The notes beneath the pieces were generated by a model, which was not told the origin of the DNA, ran no database searches, and saw nothing but the letters and a program-made list of their open reading frames with translations. DNA of 64,000 bases from JAICJR01 sp036494715 (GTDB lineage Bacteria > Actinomycetota > Thermoleophilia > Solirubrobacterales > Thermoleophilaceae). Shown here piece by piece: positions 1 to 7,340 of the stretch (position 1 is the first letter of the stretch; the number at the start of each line of letters is the position of its first letter). The stretch covers positions 1 through 64,000 of the forward strand of contig DASXNY010000076.1 in assembly GCA_036494715.1 (NCBI GenBank), in the 5' to 3' direction. The position numbers were made by a program, and so were the translations under genes.

Positions 1-1
1 C

Positions 2-364
2 GAGGCGATCGCGCTCTCCGACGAGGCCGCCAACGAGCACCTCGAGGTGCACGTGGCCGAGGACAAGCTCGGCATGTACCTCGAGCGGCTGCGCAACTAC
101 GGCTCGCTCTTCCTCGGCGACCAGGCAACGGTCGCGTACGGCGACAAGGCGGTCGGCACAAACCACGTGCTGCCCACCTCGCGCGCCGCGCGCTATACCG
201 GCGGCCTCTGGGTCGGCAAGTTCCTGAAGACCTGCACCTGGCAGCGGCTGAGCGAAGACGGCACGCGCCGCGTCGCGCCGGCGGTGGCGGCGATCTCGAC
301 TGCCGAGAACTTCGCCGGGCACGCGCTCACCGCGACCATGCGACTGGAGCGGGCAGGGCGGTGA
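2..364 (+). CDS. Histidinol dehydrogenase-family oxidoreductase, C-terminal part
   Basis: Only the last 120 codons are inside the window; the reading frame is open from base 2 and the 5' end lies upstream. The visible part carries the HisD-family C-terminal signature: an SDEAANEHLEVH segment, then GTNHVLPT, then GGLWVGKFLKT. In this family these parts bind NAD and Zn and close the active site. The wording TGGLWVGKFLKT is closer, from memory, to catabolic HisD-like enzymes such as sulfopropanediol 3-dehydrogenase than to biosynthetic HisD. No other histidine-biosynthesis gene is nearby. The stop overlaps the next start (GTGA), so it is co-translated with the SDR that follows. A role as an alcohol dehydrogenase in the catabolic island is inferred. 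Confidence 0.85.
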   Translation, partial: EAIALSDEAANEHLEVHVAEDKLGMYLERLRNYGSLFLGDQATVAYGDKAVGTNHVLPTSRAARYTGGLWVGKFLKTCTWQRLSEDGTRRVAPAVAAISTAENFAGHALTATMRLERAGR

Positions 365-1122
365 GGGACGGCGCACCCCTCGCCGGACGGGTGGCGCTCG
401 TGACCGGGGCGGGGCGCGGCATCGGCCGCGGCTGCGCGCAGGCGCTGGCCGGGGCCGGCGCCCACGTGGTGCTCGTGTCCCGCACGCGCGCCGAGATCGA
501 GGAGTGCGCGGAGGAGATCGCCGCGGGCGGCGGCAGTGCCCTCGCCCATGCGGCTGACGTGACAGACGAGGACGCCGTGCGCGACGCGCTGGAGGCGGCC
601 GAGGCCGCGGGCGACCTGCGCATCTGCGTGAACTGCGCCGGCACCAACCGCACCGGCCCAAGCGCCGACTACTCCGTGTACGACTGGGACGCGCTGTTCG
701 CCGTCAACGTCCGTGCCACCTTCCTCGTCTGCCGCGCGGCGGGCGCCTCGATGCTGAGCCGGGGCGTTCCGGGGAGCATCGTCAACATGTCGTCGCAGAT
801 GGGCGCCGTGGGCTATCCCGGCAGGGCCGCGTACTGCTCGACCAAGCACGCCGTCGATGGGCTGACGAGGGCGCTTGCCGTGGAGTGGGCGCCGCGGGGC
901 GTGCGCGTGAACGCCGTCGCCCCCACGTTCGTCGAGACGCCGCTGACCCAGGGCATGCTGGCCAACCCGGACTTCCGCGCGGAGGTCGAGCGGCGCATCC
1001 CGAGCGGCGAGCTCGCGACGGTGGACGAGGTGGCCGCGGCAGTCCTCTATCTGGCACGCGACGAGTCGCGCAGCGTGACCGGCCACATCCTGCGCGTCGA
1101 CGGGGGCTGGACCGCATGGTGA
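361..1122 (+). CDS. SDR family NAD(P)-dependent oxidoreductase
   Basis: A 253-residue classical short-chain dehydrogenase. The nucleotide-binding motif TGAGRGIG is at residues 15-22, NCAG near 91, the catalytic Ser in VNMSSQMG near 143, and YCSTK near 158, so the catalytic set is complete. The C-terminus ends in the usual VTGHILRVDGG. It starts with GTG inside the stop of the HisD-like gene, and its own stop overlaps the ATG of the following amidohydrolase. The three genes are therefore one translational unit. It probably oxidises or reduces a hydroxyl or carbonyl intermediate of the pathway; the substrate cannot be read from the sequence. Confidence 0.9.
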   Translation: MRDGAPLAGRVALVTGAGRGIGRGCAQALAGAGAHVVLVSRTRAEIEECAEEIAAGGGSALAHAADVTDEDAVRDALEAAEAAGDLRICVNCAGTNRTGPSADYSVYDWDALFAVNVRATFLVCRAAGASMLSRGVPGSIVNMSSQMGAVGYPGRAAYCSTKHAVDGLTRALAVEWAPRGVRVNAVAPTFVETPLTQGMLANPDFRAEVERRIPSGELATVDEVAAAVLYLARDESRSVTGHILRVDGGWTAW

Positions 1123-2165
1123 AGCGCTGCCCGCCGGTGGTGGACGTGCACGCGCACGCGATCGTCCCGGCCGCGATGGCGCTCGTCGACCAGCTGCCCG
1201 AGCACGCCGCGGCGCGCGAGCGCGAGGCCACGATGGTGGGCGTCACGTCCGCGCCGGTGCAGGGCGAGATGATCAAGCGCGTGGCGCCGCTCCTGCTCGA
1301 GCTGGAGCCGCGGCTCGAGGAGATGGACCGCGCGGGCATCGATGTCCAGCTCGTGAGCCCGTCGCCCGCGCACTACCACGACTGGACCTCGCCGGAGCTT
1401 GCGGCGCAGGTGGCCGGCGCGGTCAACGAGGGCATCGCGACGCTCTGCGAGCGGCGACCGGAGCGCCTGCTCGGCCTCGGCCTCGCGCCGCTGCACGAGC
1501 CCGAGGTGGCCGAGGCGTCGCTCACCCAGGCCGTCAGCGAGTTCGGCCTGCGCGGCGTCGAGATCCCCACGGCGGCGCCCGGCCGCGAGCTCGGCGACAG
1601 CGAGCTCCGGGACTTCTGGAAGCGCGCCGAGGAGCTGCGCGCACTCGTGTTCATCCACCCGTGGGGGTGCTCGCTGGGCGAGCGGCTCGACAGCCACTAC
1701 CTCTACAACGTCGTCGGGCAGCCGGTGGAGACCACCGTTGCGCTCTCGCACATCATCTTCTCGGGACTGCTCGACAGACACCCCAAGCTGCGCATCCTCG
1801 CCGCCCACGGCGGCGGCTACCTGCCCTTCTATCCCGCGCGCGCCGACCACGCCTGGGAGGTGCGGCCGGAGATCAAGACGCCCAGGCAGAAGCCGAGCGA
1901 GTACCTGCGCCGGCTCTGGTTCGACTCGCTCGTGTACGAACCCGAGCTGCTGGCGACGCTGATCGAGCGCGTGGGCGCCGACCGCGTGCTGATGGGCTCC
2001 GACTTCCCGTTCGACATGGGCAACCCCGACCCGGTCGCACACGTCTACGACGTGCTCGGCCTCAACTGCTCCGAGCGCCAGGCGATCTGCGGCGGCAACG
2101 CCGCGGACCTGCTGAACCTATCTCCAGTGAGCGAGCGGCAGGCCGGGAACGGGCGACCGGAATGA
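1116..2165 (+). CDS. Amidohydrolase_2 (ACMSD-like) metal-dependent hydrolase or decarboxylase
   Basis: About 349 residues with the TIM-barrel amidohydrolase_2 pattern. The N-terminal metal site is VDVHAHA (His12, His14), a third His is in FIHPWG, a fourth in AAHGGGYLPF, and the catalytic Asp is in LMGSDFPFD near residue 295. Members act as decarboxylases of amino-carboxymuconate or hydroxybenzoate-type acids, or as hydrolases. I chose the ATG at 1116 because VDVHAHA follows directly and the start overlaps the SDR stop. A longer open frame upstream runs antisense-like through the SDR and is ignored. The 3' end overlaps the convergent SMP-30 gene by 48 bases. Confidence 0.85.
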   Translation: MVKRCPPVVDVHAHAIVPAAMALVDQLPEHAAAREREATMVGVTSAPVQGEMIKRVAPLLLELEPRLEEMDRAGIDVQLVSPSPAHYHDWTSPELAAQVAGAVNEGIATLCERRPERLLGLGLAPLHEPEVAEASLTQAVSEFGLRGVEIPTAAPGRELGDSELRDFWKRAEELRALVFIHPWGCSLGERLDSHYLYNVVGQPVETTVALSHIIFSGLLDRHPKLRILAAHGGGYLPFYPARADHAWEVRPEIKTPRQKPSEYLRRLWFDSLVYEPELLATLIERVGADRVLMGSDFPFDMGNPDPVAHVYDVLGLNCSERQAICGGNAADLLNLSPVSERQAGNGRPE

Positions 2166-3137
2166 CGGGATCGTCGTGCCCATGAGGCTGCCCAGGTAGA
2201 CCGTCTGCAGGTCCGGCCCGCCGAACGTCACGCTCGCCATCAGCGGCGCGAGTGTGCCGCGCCCGCGGCCCAGGATCTCGGGCGTGACCGTGCCCTCGTA
2301 GAAGTGGCGGTCGAACTCCGCGGCCCCCGCGGGGTTGCCCGCGTCGAGCAGGTCGATCAGCTCGCGCTCGGGCGTGAGCGCCACCAGCCGGTCCGCGTTC
2401 ACGAAGGTGATCCAGAGGTTGCCGAACGAGTCGAACGCGAAGCCATCGGGGATGCCGCCGAGGTCGTCGGGCCCGTAGACCTCGCGCTCGCCGAGTGAGC
2501 CGTCGGGCAGCGCGCGCAGGCGCGAGATGCGGCGCCCGTTCGACTCCACCACGTAGAGCCACTCCTCGGCGGCGTCAAAGCGGATCTCGTTGGTGCCGAT
2601 GAAGCCGTCCGCCACGATGCGGATGCCCTCGTCGTCGATCAACGCGACGTAGCCGTCGGGCGCCTTCTCGTTGATCGAGCGCGTCCACGGCTGGAGGCGC
2701 GTGGTCACGGTCAGCCAGATGCGGCCGAGCGAGTCCGTGAGCACGAAGTTGGCCTTGCCGATCGGCTCGCCGTCGATCTCGGTGTAGAGCGTCTGGGTCG
2801 CGCCCTCGCGCGTCATCAGCTCGACGGCGTCGGTGCCGAAGTTGGCGATCACGAAGTCGCCGTTGGGGGCGAACGCGAGCCCATTGGGCAGCGTGCCCTC
2901 GAGGATCACGCTCTCCACCGAGCCGGGCACGGCGCCGCCGCCGTCCGACTCGGCGAGCTGCGCGACCAGCCGCTGCGAGCCGTCGGGCGCGATCCGCATC
3001 ACGCCGCCACGCGCGTCCGCGGACCAGAGCGTGCCGTCGGGCTCCGCGAGGATGCACTCCGGCCGCTGGAGGTCGTGGCCGGCGAGCTCGATCTGGGCCG
3101 GATCGACCCGCCAGCCGGCCAGCGGGTTCGCGCTCAC
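2118..3137 (-). CDS. SMP-30/gluconolactonase/LRE family protein
   Basis: A 339-residue beta-propeller of the SMP-30/gluconolactonase type. It shows the repeated blade phrases NGLAFAPNGDFVIANFGTD, DSLGRIWLTVTTR, TNEIRFDAAEEWLYVVES and IPDGFAFDSFGNLWITF. The Asn and Asp residues in NGLAF, TNEIRF and PDGFAFD are the usual metal ligands. Family members hydrolyse sugar or other lactones with a divalent cation. The start is the GTG at 3137, which overlaps the stop of the upstream VOC gene (GTGA) and gives a normal N-terminus; the frame is open further upstream without a homologous look. The two-gene unit is convergent to the amidohydrolase. It probably opens a lactone intermediate of the island. 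Confidence 0.85.
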   Translation of the reverse strand: MSANPLAGWRVDPAQIELAGHDLQRPECILAEPDGTLWSADARGGVMRIAPDGSQRLVAQLAESDGGGAVPGSVESVILEGTLPNGLAFAPNGDFVIANFGTDAVELMTREGATQTLYTEIDGEPIGKANFVLTDSLGRIWLTVTTRLQPWTRSINEKAPDGYVALIDDEGIRIVADGFIGTNEIRFDAAEEWLYVVESNGRRISRLRALPDGSLGEREVYGPDDLGGIPDGFAFDSFGNLWITFVNADRLVALTPERELIDLLDAGNPAGAAEFDRHFYEGTVTPEILGRGRGTLAPLMASVTFGGPDLQTVYLGSLMGTTIPSFRSPVPGLPLAHWR

Positions 3138-3532
3138 TCCACGCGCTCGATCAGCTCGATCAGGTGGCCCTCCGGGTCGTGCACGAAGGCCATGCGCACC
3201 CCCGGCTCGGGCGACTGGCGCGGGTCCCACACCGGTCCCGCGCCAACCTCGAGCAGCCGCGCATACACCGCCTCGAGGTCGGTGACCTCGAGCGCGAAGT
3301 GGCCGTAGCCGCGCGTGAGCAGCGCGTCGTTGGGCTGCGCGTGTTTGAGCCCGTCTACCGAGCCCTCGCGCTCGAACAGCTCTACGCGGTAGCCCTCGGG
3401 GCTACGCATCATCGAGCCGCGCACGCCCTGGAACTCGAAGTCGAACTCGCTCTCGAGGCCGAACGCGCGCCCGTACCACGCCTTCTGGGAGGCGAGGTCG
3501 GCGACCGACAGACCGACGTGATGAAGAGGCAT
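3134..3532 (-). CDS. VOC family (glyoxalase/dioxygenase-fold) protein
   Basis: A 132-residue single-module VOC protein. It begins LHHVGLSVADLASQKAWYGRAFG, has YGHFALEVTDLEAVYARL in the middle and ends FVHDPEGHLIELIER, the typical paired beta-alpha-beta-beta-beta halves. The His near the start, the mid His of GHFALEV and the terminal Glu in LIELIE form a plausible metal triad. It is the first gene of a two-gene minus-strand unit with the SMP-30 protein. It may be a lyase, isomerase or dioxygenase-fold enzyme in the pathway; the reaction is unknown. Confidence 0.85.
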   Translation of the reverse strand: MPLHHVGLSVADLASQKAWYGRAFGLESEFDFEFQGVRGSMMRSPEGYRVELFEREGSVDGLKHAQPNDALLTRGYGHFALEVTDLEAVYARLLEVGAGPVWDPRQSPEPGVRMAFVHDPEGHLIELIERVE

Positions 3533-3535
3533 GTC

Positions 3536-3564
3536 TGGATAGAGTAACCAGAATTGGATAGAGT
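3536..3564. promoter_or_regulatory. Direct repeat in the divergent VOC / flavoenzyme promoter
   Basis: The 44-base gap between two divergent genes holds two exact copies of TGGATAGAGT (3536-3545 and 3555-3564), 19 bases apart. The second copy ends in TAGAGT, a -10-like box 12 bases before the ATG at 3577. A short CTGG...CCAG inverted repeat spans the first copy. The arrangement fits a shared operator with an almost leaderless plus-strand transcript. Confidence 0.45.
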
Positions 3565-3576
3565 CTGCTCGCGGGT

Positions 3577-4920
3577 ATGGAGATCCAAGGCAACGTCTTC
3601 TGGCAGGGCGACGACGGCTACGAGCAGGCCAGGCAGGATGCCGTCTGGAATGCTCGCAAGCCGCAGCGCTTCCCCGAGGTGATCGTCCAGGCGGTGAGCG
3701 AGGACGACGTCGTGGCCGCCGTTCGGCTCGCGCGCGAGCGCGGGCTCAGGGTAAAGGCGCGCTCCGGCGGGCACAGCTGGTCGGCCTCGAGCGTGCGCGA
3801 GGGCGCGCTGCTGATCGACCTCTCGCGCCTCACCGGCATCAGCTTCGATCCTGACACGGGCATCGCAGCGGTGCAGCCCGGCGGCCGCGGGCGCGAGCTC
3901 AACTCCACGCTCGCCGAGCACGGCCTCTTCTTCCCCACCGGCCACTGCCCGACCGTCGGCGTCGGCGGCTACCTGCTGCAGGGCGGCTGGGGCTGGAACT
4001 CGCGGGCCCTCGGGCCGGCCTGCGTGAGCGTCGTCGGCGTCGACGTCGTGACGGCGCAGGGCGAGCTGATCCACGCCGACGAGACCCAGAACAACGACTT
4101 CCTCTGGGCCGCGCGTGGCGCCGGGCCCGGGTACTTCGGCGTGATCACCCGCTTCCACCTGCGCGCGCACCCGCGCGCGAAGTCGATGCTCGCGAGCTAC
4201 TACGTCTACCCGCTCGAATTGATGGACGAGGTGCTGCGCTGGTCGCTCGAGATCGCCGACGAGATGGCGCCCGAGCTCGAGTCGGCAATCCTCGGCTCGA
4301 ACCCGCGTAACCCGGACGGCTCGCTCGTGCCCGGCCCGACCGCGATCTCGATCAACGCGGTGGCCATGACGGACTCGGAGGAGGAGGCGCGCGACGCGCT
4401 CGCCATCCTCGAGACCTGCCCGGTGCTCGACCGCGCGCGGGTGCGCGAGACGGCGTTCCCGGTGACGCTCGACGAGCTCTACGACGGCGCGAACTCGACC
4501 GAGCCCGAGGGCTTCCGCTGGGCCGTCGACAACATGTGGAGCGACGCGAGCCCGGACGAGCTCTTGCCGGCGGTGCGCGAGCTATTCGAGACCGTGCCCA
4601 CGGAGGTCTCCCATATCTTCTGGTACCCGTGGCGCGAGCAGCCGATCGAGAACGCGGCGCTGTCGGTGTGGGGCAAGCTCTACATCGCGGCCTTCGCCGG
4701 CTGGACCGATCCGAGCGAGGATGAGCGCCACGTGAGGTGGTCGACCGAGCAGATCCGCCGGCTCGAGCCCTTCTCGAAGGGCATCCAGCTCGCCGACGAG
4801 AACCTCGTGAACCGGAACGCGCGCTACCTCGCGCCGGAGAACGAGCTGCGGCTCGAGCGCCTGCGCGCCGAGCACGACCCGGACGGGCTCTTCCACAGCT
4901 ACCTCACGACGGCGGGCTAG
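3577..4920 (+). CDS. FAD-binding oxidoreductase, berberine bridge enzyme-type, with both covalent FAD residues
   Basis: 447 residues with an N-terminal PCMH-type FAD domain and a C-terminal BBE segment (NARYLAPENELRLERLRAEHDPDGLF). His66 in SGGHSW matches the 8-alpha-histidyl attachment residue of the family. Cys124 in TGHCPTVGVGG matches the 6-S-cysteinyl residue, so a bicovalent flavin is predicted. Such enzymes oxidise sugars, alcohols or benzylic carbons with O2. The plus strand starts 44 bases from the divergent VOC gene, and an SDR-like gene follows after 8 bases. Compare the second flavoenzyme at 22370, which has neither attachment residue. Confidence 0.9.
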   Translation: MEIQGNVFWQGDDGYEQARQDAVWNARKPQRFPEVIVQAVSEDDVVAAVRLARERGLRVKARSGGHSWSASSVREGALLIDLSRLTGISFDPDTGIAAVQPGGRGRELNSTLAEHGLFFPTGHCPTVGVGGYLLQGGWGWNSRALGPACVSVVGVDVVTAQGELIHADETQNNDFLWAARGAGPGYFGVITRFHLRAHPRAKSMLASYYVYPLELMDEVLRWSLEIADEMAPELESAILGSNPRNPDGSLVPGPTAISINAVAMTDSEEEARDALAILETCPVLDRARVRETAFPVTLDELYDGANSTEPEGFRWAVDNMWSDASPDELLPAVRELFETVPTEVSHIFWYPWREQPIENAALSVWGKLYIAAFAGWTDPSEDERHVRWSTEQIRRLEPFSKGIQLADENLVNRNARYLAPENELRLERLRAEHDPDGLFHSYLTTAG

Positions 4921-4928
4921 GGGAGACC

Positions 4929-5660
4929 GTGCCCGCGGCCGTCGTACTCGGAGCTCGGCACCTCGGAGGCGCGATCATCGAGCGACTCGTGGCCGATGGC
5001 TGGTCCGTGGCCTCGGTGGTGCAGAGCGACGACACGATGGCGGCCATTCGCGAGCGCGGCGCGAAGGCGCTGCGGGCCAACGCGCTCGAGCCGGGGGAAC
5101 TCGCGGCCGCACTTGCACACGCCCGTGAGAAGCTGGGCGGACTCGACCTGATCGTCAACTCGATCAGCGTCGTCAAGCCGCGGCCGGGCGACCGCCACCA
5201 CGGCGGCGGCCCGATCGCCGAGGCGACGCTCGAGGACTACCGGCATTGGGGCCCGCCGATCAGTGAGCTCGGGTTCGTGTTCCTGTCCGAGGGGGCCCGG
5301 GCGCTGCGCGCGGGCGGCACGGGCGGGCTGATGATCCAGACCACCAACGTCGCCTCGCGCGTGCCGAGCGCGGGCCAGGGCATCTGGGCCTCGGGCCATC
5401 ACGGGCTGCGGGCGCTCGTCGGAGCGGCCGCCCAAGAGCTGCGCGAGGAGGGCATCCGGGTCTGCCTCCTGCGGATCGACGGGCCGATCGCGTCGGCCAA
5501 GAACGAGCAGCGGCTGAAGGACGAGGGCGTACCGCCTGAGGCGACGGTCGCGCAGCCGCAAATCGCCGACGCGGTGGCCTATCTCGCCGGCCAGGGCCCG
5601 CGCGCGCTCACCTACGAGCTCGTGGTGACGGCGGCCGGCAGGCCGCCGACCATCACCTGA
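4929..5660 (+). CDS. Atypical SDR-fold protein lacking the YxxxK pair
   Basis: About 243 residues with an SDR-like Rossmann order: VLGARHLGGAIIERLVADGW at the N-terminus, GGLDLIVNSISVV where NNAG is expected, and a long helix ending in VCLLRIDGPI. The active-site segment reads GQGIWASGHHGLRAL, so Trp and His stand where Tyr and Lys normally are, and the glycine motif is degenerate. It may be a non-catalytic or re-purposed SDR. The GTG at 4929 is chosen because it follows the flavoenzyme stop by 8 bases behind a GGGGAGA ribosome site. The frame is open upstream inside the flavoenzyme gene. Confidence 0.75.
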   Translation: MPAAVVLGARHLGGAIIERLVADGWSVASVVQSDDTMAAIRERGAKALRANALEPGELAAALAHAREKLGGLDLIVNSISVVKPRPGDRHHGGGPIAEATLEDYRHWGPPISELGFVFLSEGARALRAGGTGGLMIQTTNVASRVPSAGQGIWASGHHGLRALVGAAAQELREEGIRVCLLRIDGPIASAKNEQRLKDEGVPPEATVAQPQIADAVAYLAGQGPRALTYELVVTAAGRPPTIT

Positions 5661-5692
5661 GCGGAGTCTCGAGAAGTGCCGACAAAACTGTC

Positions 5693-5727
5693 AAACGTAT
5701 ACAGATTCGCGTCTAGGTGCTTATACT
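5693..5727 (+). promoter_or_regulatory. Candidate operator and -10 box of the GntR gene
   Basis: GTATACAGATT (5697-5707) contains the GTATAC core common in operators of FCD-type GntR regulators. TATACT at 5722-5727 is a near-consensus -10 box, 14 bases before the ATG at 5742. A similar motif in the reverse orientation lies just before livG (6561-6577). Autoregulation by the GntR protein is inferred. Confidence 0.5.
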
Positions 5728-5741
5728 CCGCTTAACAATCG

Positions 5742-6467
5742 ATGACCGACGGGACCACAACACGCGACGGCCAGAACGTCGCACTCGTCCACGAGAAGCT
5801 GCGTGACGCGATCCTCGCGGGCGACATCCCGCCCGGCGAGGCGACCTCGCAGATCGTGCTGGCGCGCGAGCTCGGAGTAGGCCGCACGCCGCTCCGCGAG
5901 GCGCTGCGGATGCTCCAGAACGAGGGCCTCGTCGTGTCGCAACCCAACCGCCGCGTGCGTATCGCCGAGCTCTCCCTCACCGACATGGAGGAGCTGTACG
6001 TGATGCGGATCTCGCTCGAGGCGGTGGCCGCCCGCATCACGGTGCCGATGCTCACGCAGGAGGACCACGCCGAGCTCGAGGGCCTGATGGCACAGATGGA
6101 CCACCTGGCCGAGACGTCCTCCCCGCAGCTGAGCGCGGCGCACGCCGCCTTCCATGCCCGCTTCACGGCCGGGGCCGGCGAGCGGCCCGCGGTCCTGATC
6201 GGCCAGCTCTTCGACCACGCCGAGCGCTACCGCCGTGCCTACGGCCTGAGTGTGCCCGGCCACTGGGAGAAGCGCCGGGCGGAGCACCGCAAGATCCTCG
6301 ACATGGCCAAAGCCGGCGACCAAGACGGCACCGCCGAGGCCCTCGTGAAGCACTACCTGCGCACAGCAAAGATCGTGGCCAACGAGCTCGACCCAGAGCA
6401 CAACTTCGAACGCCTGCGCATCACCGTCGCGACAGTGGCGCCGGGAGCGCTGTCGGAGCTCGACTGA
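5742..6467 (+). CDS. GntR family (FCD-type) transcriptional regulator
   Basis: 241 residues. The N-terminal winged helix has the GntR pattern ILAGDIPPGEATSQIVLA, then VGRTPLREALRMLQNEGLV (residues about 25-65). A helical FCD ligand domain follows, with MEELYVMRISLEAVAARI and the later His of FHARFTAG and HRKIL that usually bind a metal or carboxylate ligand. FCD regulators sense small acids such as pathway intermediates. It stands between a flavoenzyme/SDR unit and the Liv transporter operon on the same strand, so it probably controls uptake and the linked catabolic genes. It has its own promoter and ends in a tandem-repeat tract. Confidence 0.9.
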   Translation: MTDGTTTRDGQNVALVHEKLRDAILAGDIPPGEATSQIVLARELGVGRTPLREALRMLQNEGLVVSQPNRRVRIAELSLTDMEELYVMRISLEAVAARITVPMLTQEDHAELEGLMAQMDHLAETSSPQLSAAHAAFHARFTAGAGERPAVLIGQLFDHAERYRRAYGLSVPGHWEKRRAEHRKILDMAKAGDQDGTAEALVKHYLRTAKIVANELDPEHNFERLRITVATVAPGALSELD

Positions 6468-6483
6468 CGTCGAGCGGTCGACA

Positions 6484-6542
6484 GTCCACGGTCCACGGTC
6501 CACAGACCTGCACTTCTGCACCTCTGCAGTTCCGCACTTCCG
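6484..6542. repeat. Short tandem repeat tract: GTCCACR heptamers then CYGCACTT octamers
   Basis: Three heptamers GTCCACG, GTCCACG, GTCCACA (6484-6504) are followed by four octamers CTGCACTT, CTGCACCT, CTGCAGTT, CCGCACTT (6508-6539). The tract fills the gap between the GntR gene and livG. The same heptamer and octamer types recur at 41056-41076 and 41577-41608. Confidence 0.85.
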
Positions 6543-6560
6543 AAAGTGAGTCCAGTTTGC

Positions 6561-6577
6561 AAATCTGTGTAGACTTT
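6561..6577. promoter_or_regulatory. livG promoter / candidate GntR site
   Basis: AATCTGTGTAGACT reads, on the other strand, TCTACACAGATT, close to the GTATACAGATT motif before the GntR gene. TAGACT at 6570-6575 looks like a -10 box only 6 bases before the GTG at 6582, so the livG message is probably leaderless and repressed when the site is occupied. Confidence 0.45.
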
Positions 6578-6581
6578 CCAC

Positions 6582-7340
6582 GTGCCCACGCCCCTGCTCG
6601 ACGTCTCCGGCCTGCGTGTCCAGTACGGCGGGGTCGTCGCCGTTGACGACGCGAGCTTTGAGATACCGCAGGGCGCGATCGTCGGGCTGATCGGGCCCAA
6701 CGGCGCCGGCAAGACGACCCTGATCGACGCCCTCACCGGCTACCACCGGCCCACCAGGGGGCGCGTGCGCTTCGGCGACACGGAGGTCACCGGGAAGCGG
6801 CCGCATGTACTCGCGCGCGCGGGACTCACGCGCACGTTCCAGTCGGTCGAGCTGTTCGACGACCTGACCGTCGAGGAGAACCTGCTCGTCGCCGCCGAGC
6901 GGCCGAGCATGGTCACCGCGCTCGCGCAGATCCTGCTGCCGGGCCGCATGCCGGGGCGAGAGGCGGTGGACTGGGCGCTCGAGGTCACCGAGCTGCACGA
7001 GATCGCGCAGCGCTACCCCACCGAGCTCTCGCACGGGCAGCGCAAGCTGGTCGGCGTCGCCCGCGCGCTGGCCTGCCGGCCGGAGCTGCTGCTGCTCGAC
7101 GAGCCGGCGGCGGGGCTCGACACCGACGAGACCGCCGAGCTCGGCAAGCGCCTGCGCCAGGTCTGCGACCACGGCGTGACGATGCTCCTGATCGACCACG
7201 ACATGGGACTCGTACTCGAGGTGTGTGAGCTCGTGTACGTCCTCGACTTCGGCAAGCTGATCGCCCACGGCACGCCGCGCGAGATCCGCTCGACCCAGGC
7301 CGTCGTGGACGCCTACCTGGGCGCCACCGCGGGGGGCTGA
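6582..7340 (+). CDS. livG: Branched-chain-type ABC transporter ATP-binding protein (LivG-like)
   Basis: 252 residues. Walker A GPNGAGKT is at residues 38-45, the signature is LSHGQRKLVGVARALA, Walker B is LLLLDEPAAGLD, and the D- and H-loops follow (LLIDHDMGLV). The EVTGKRPHVLARAGLTRTFQ region is characteristic of LivG rather than LivF. It supplies energy for import together with LivF, the fused permease and the lipoprotein binding protein encoded downstream. Its TGA overlaps the ATG of livF. A GTG start follows the -10 box almost directly. Confidence 0.92.
   Translation: MPTPLLDVSGLRVQYGGVVAVDDASFEIPQGAIVGLIGPNGAGKTTLIDALTGYHRPTRGRVRFGDTEVTGKRPHVLARAGLTRTFQSVELFDDLTVEENLLVAAERPSMVTALAQILLPGRMPGREAVDWALEVTELHEIAQRYPTELSHGQRKLVGVARALACRPELLLLDEPAAGLDTDETAELGKRLRQVCDHGVTMLLIDHDMGLVLEVCELVYVLDFGKLIAHGTPREIRSTQAVVDAYLGATAGG

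Noticed and set aside
2..364. Histidine biosynthesis HisD
   Set aside because: No his genes nearby, and it is translationally fused to a catabolic SDR; a HisD-family catabolic dehydrogenase is more likely.
5721..7268. A 515-codon antisense frame over the GntR and livG genes
   Set aside because: It runs through the promoter and the tandem-repeat tract, which would not be expected of a real gene.
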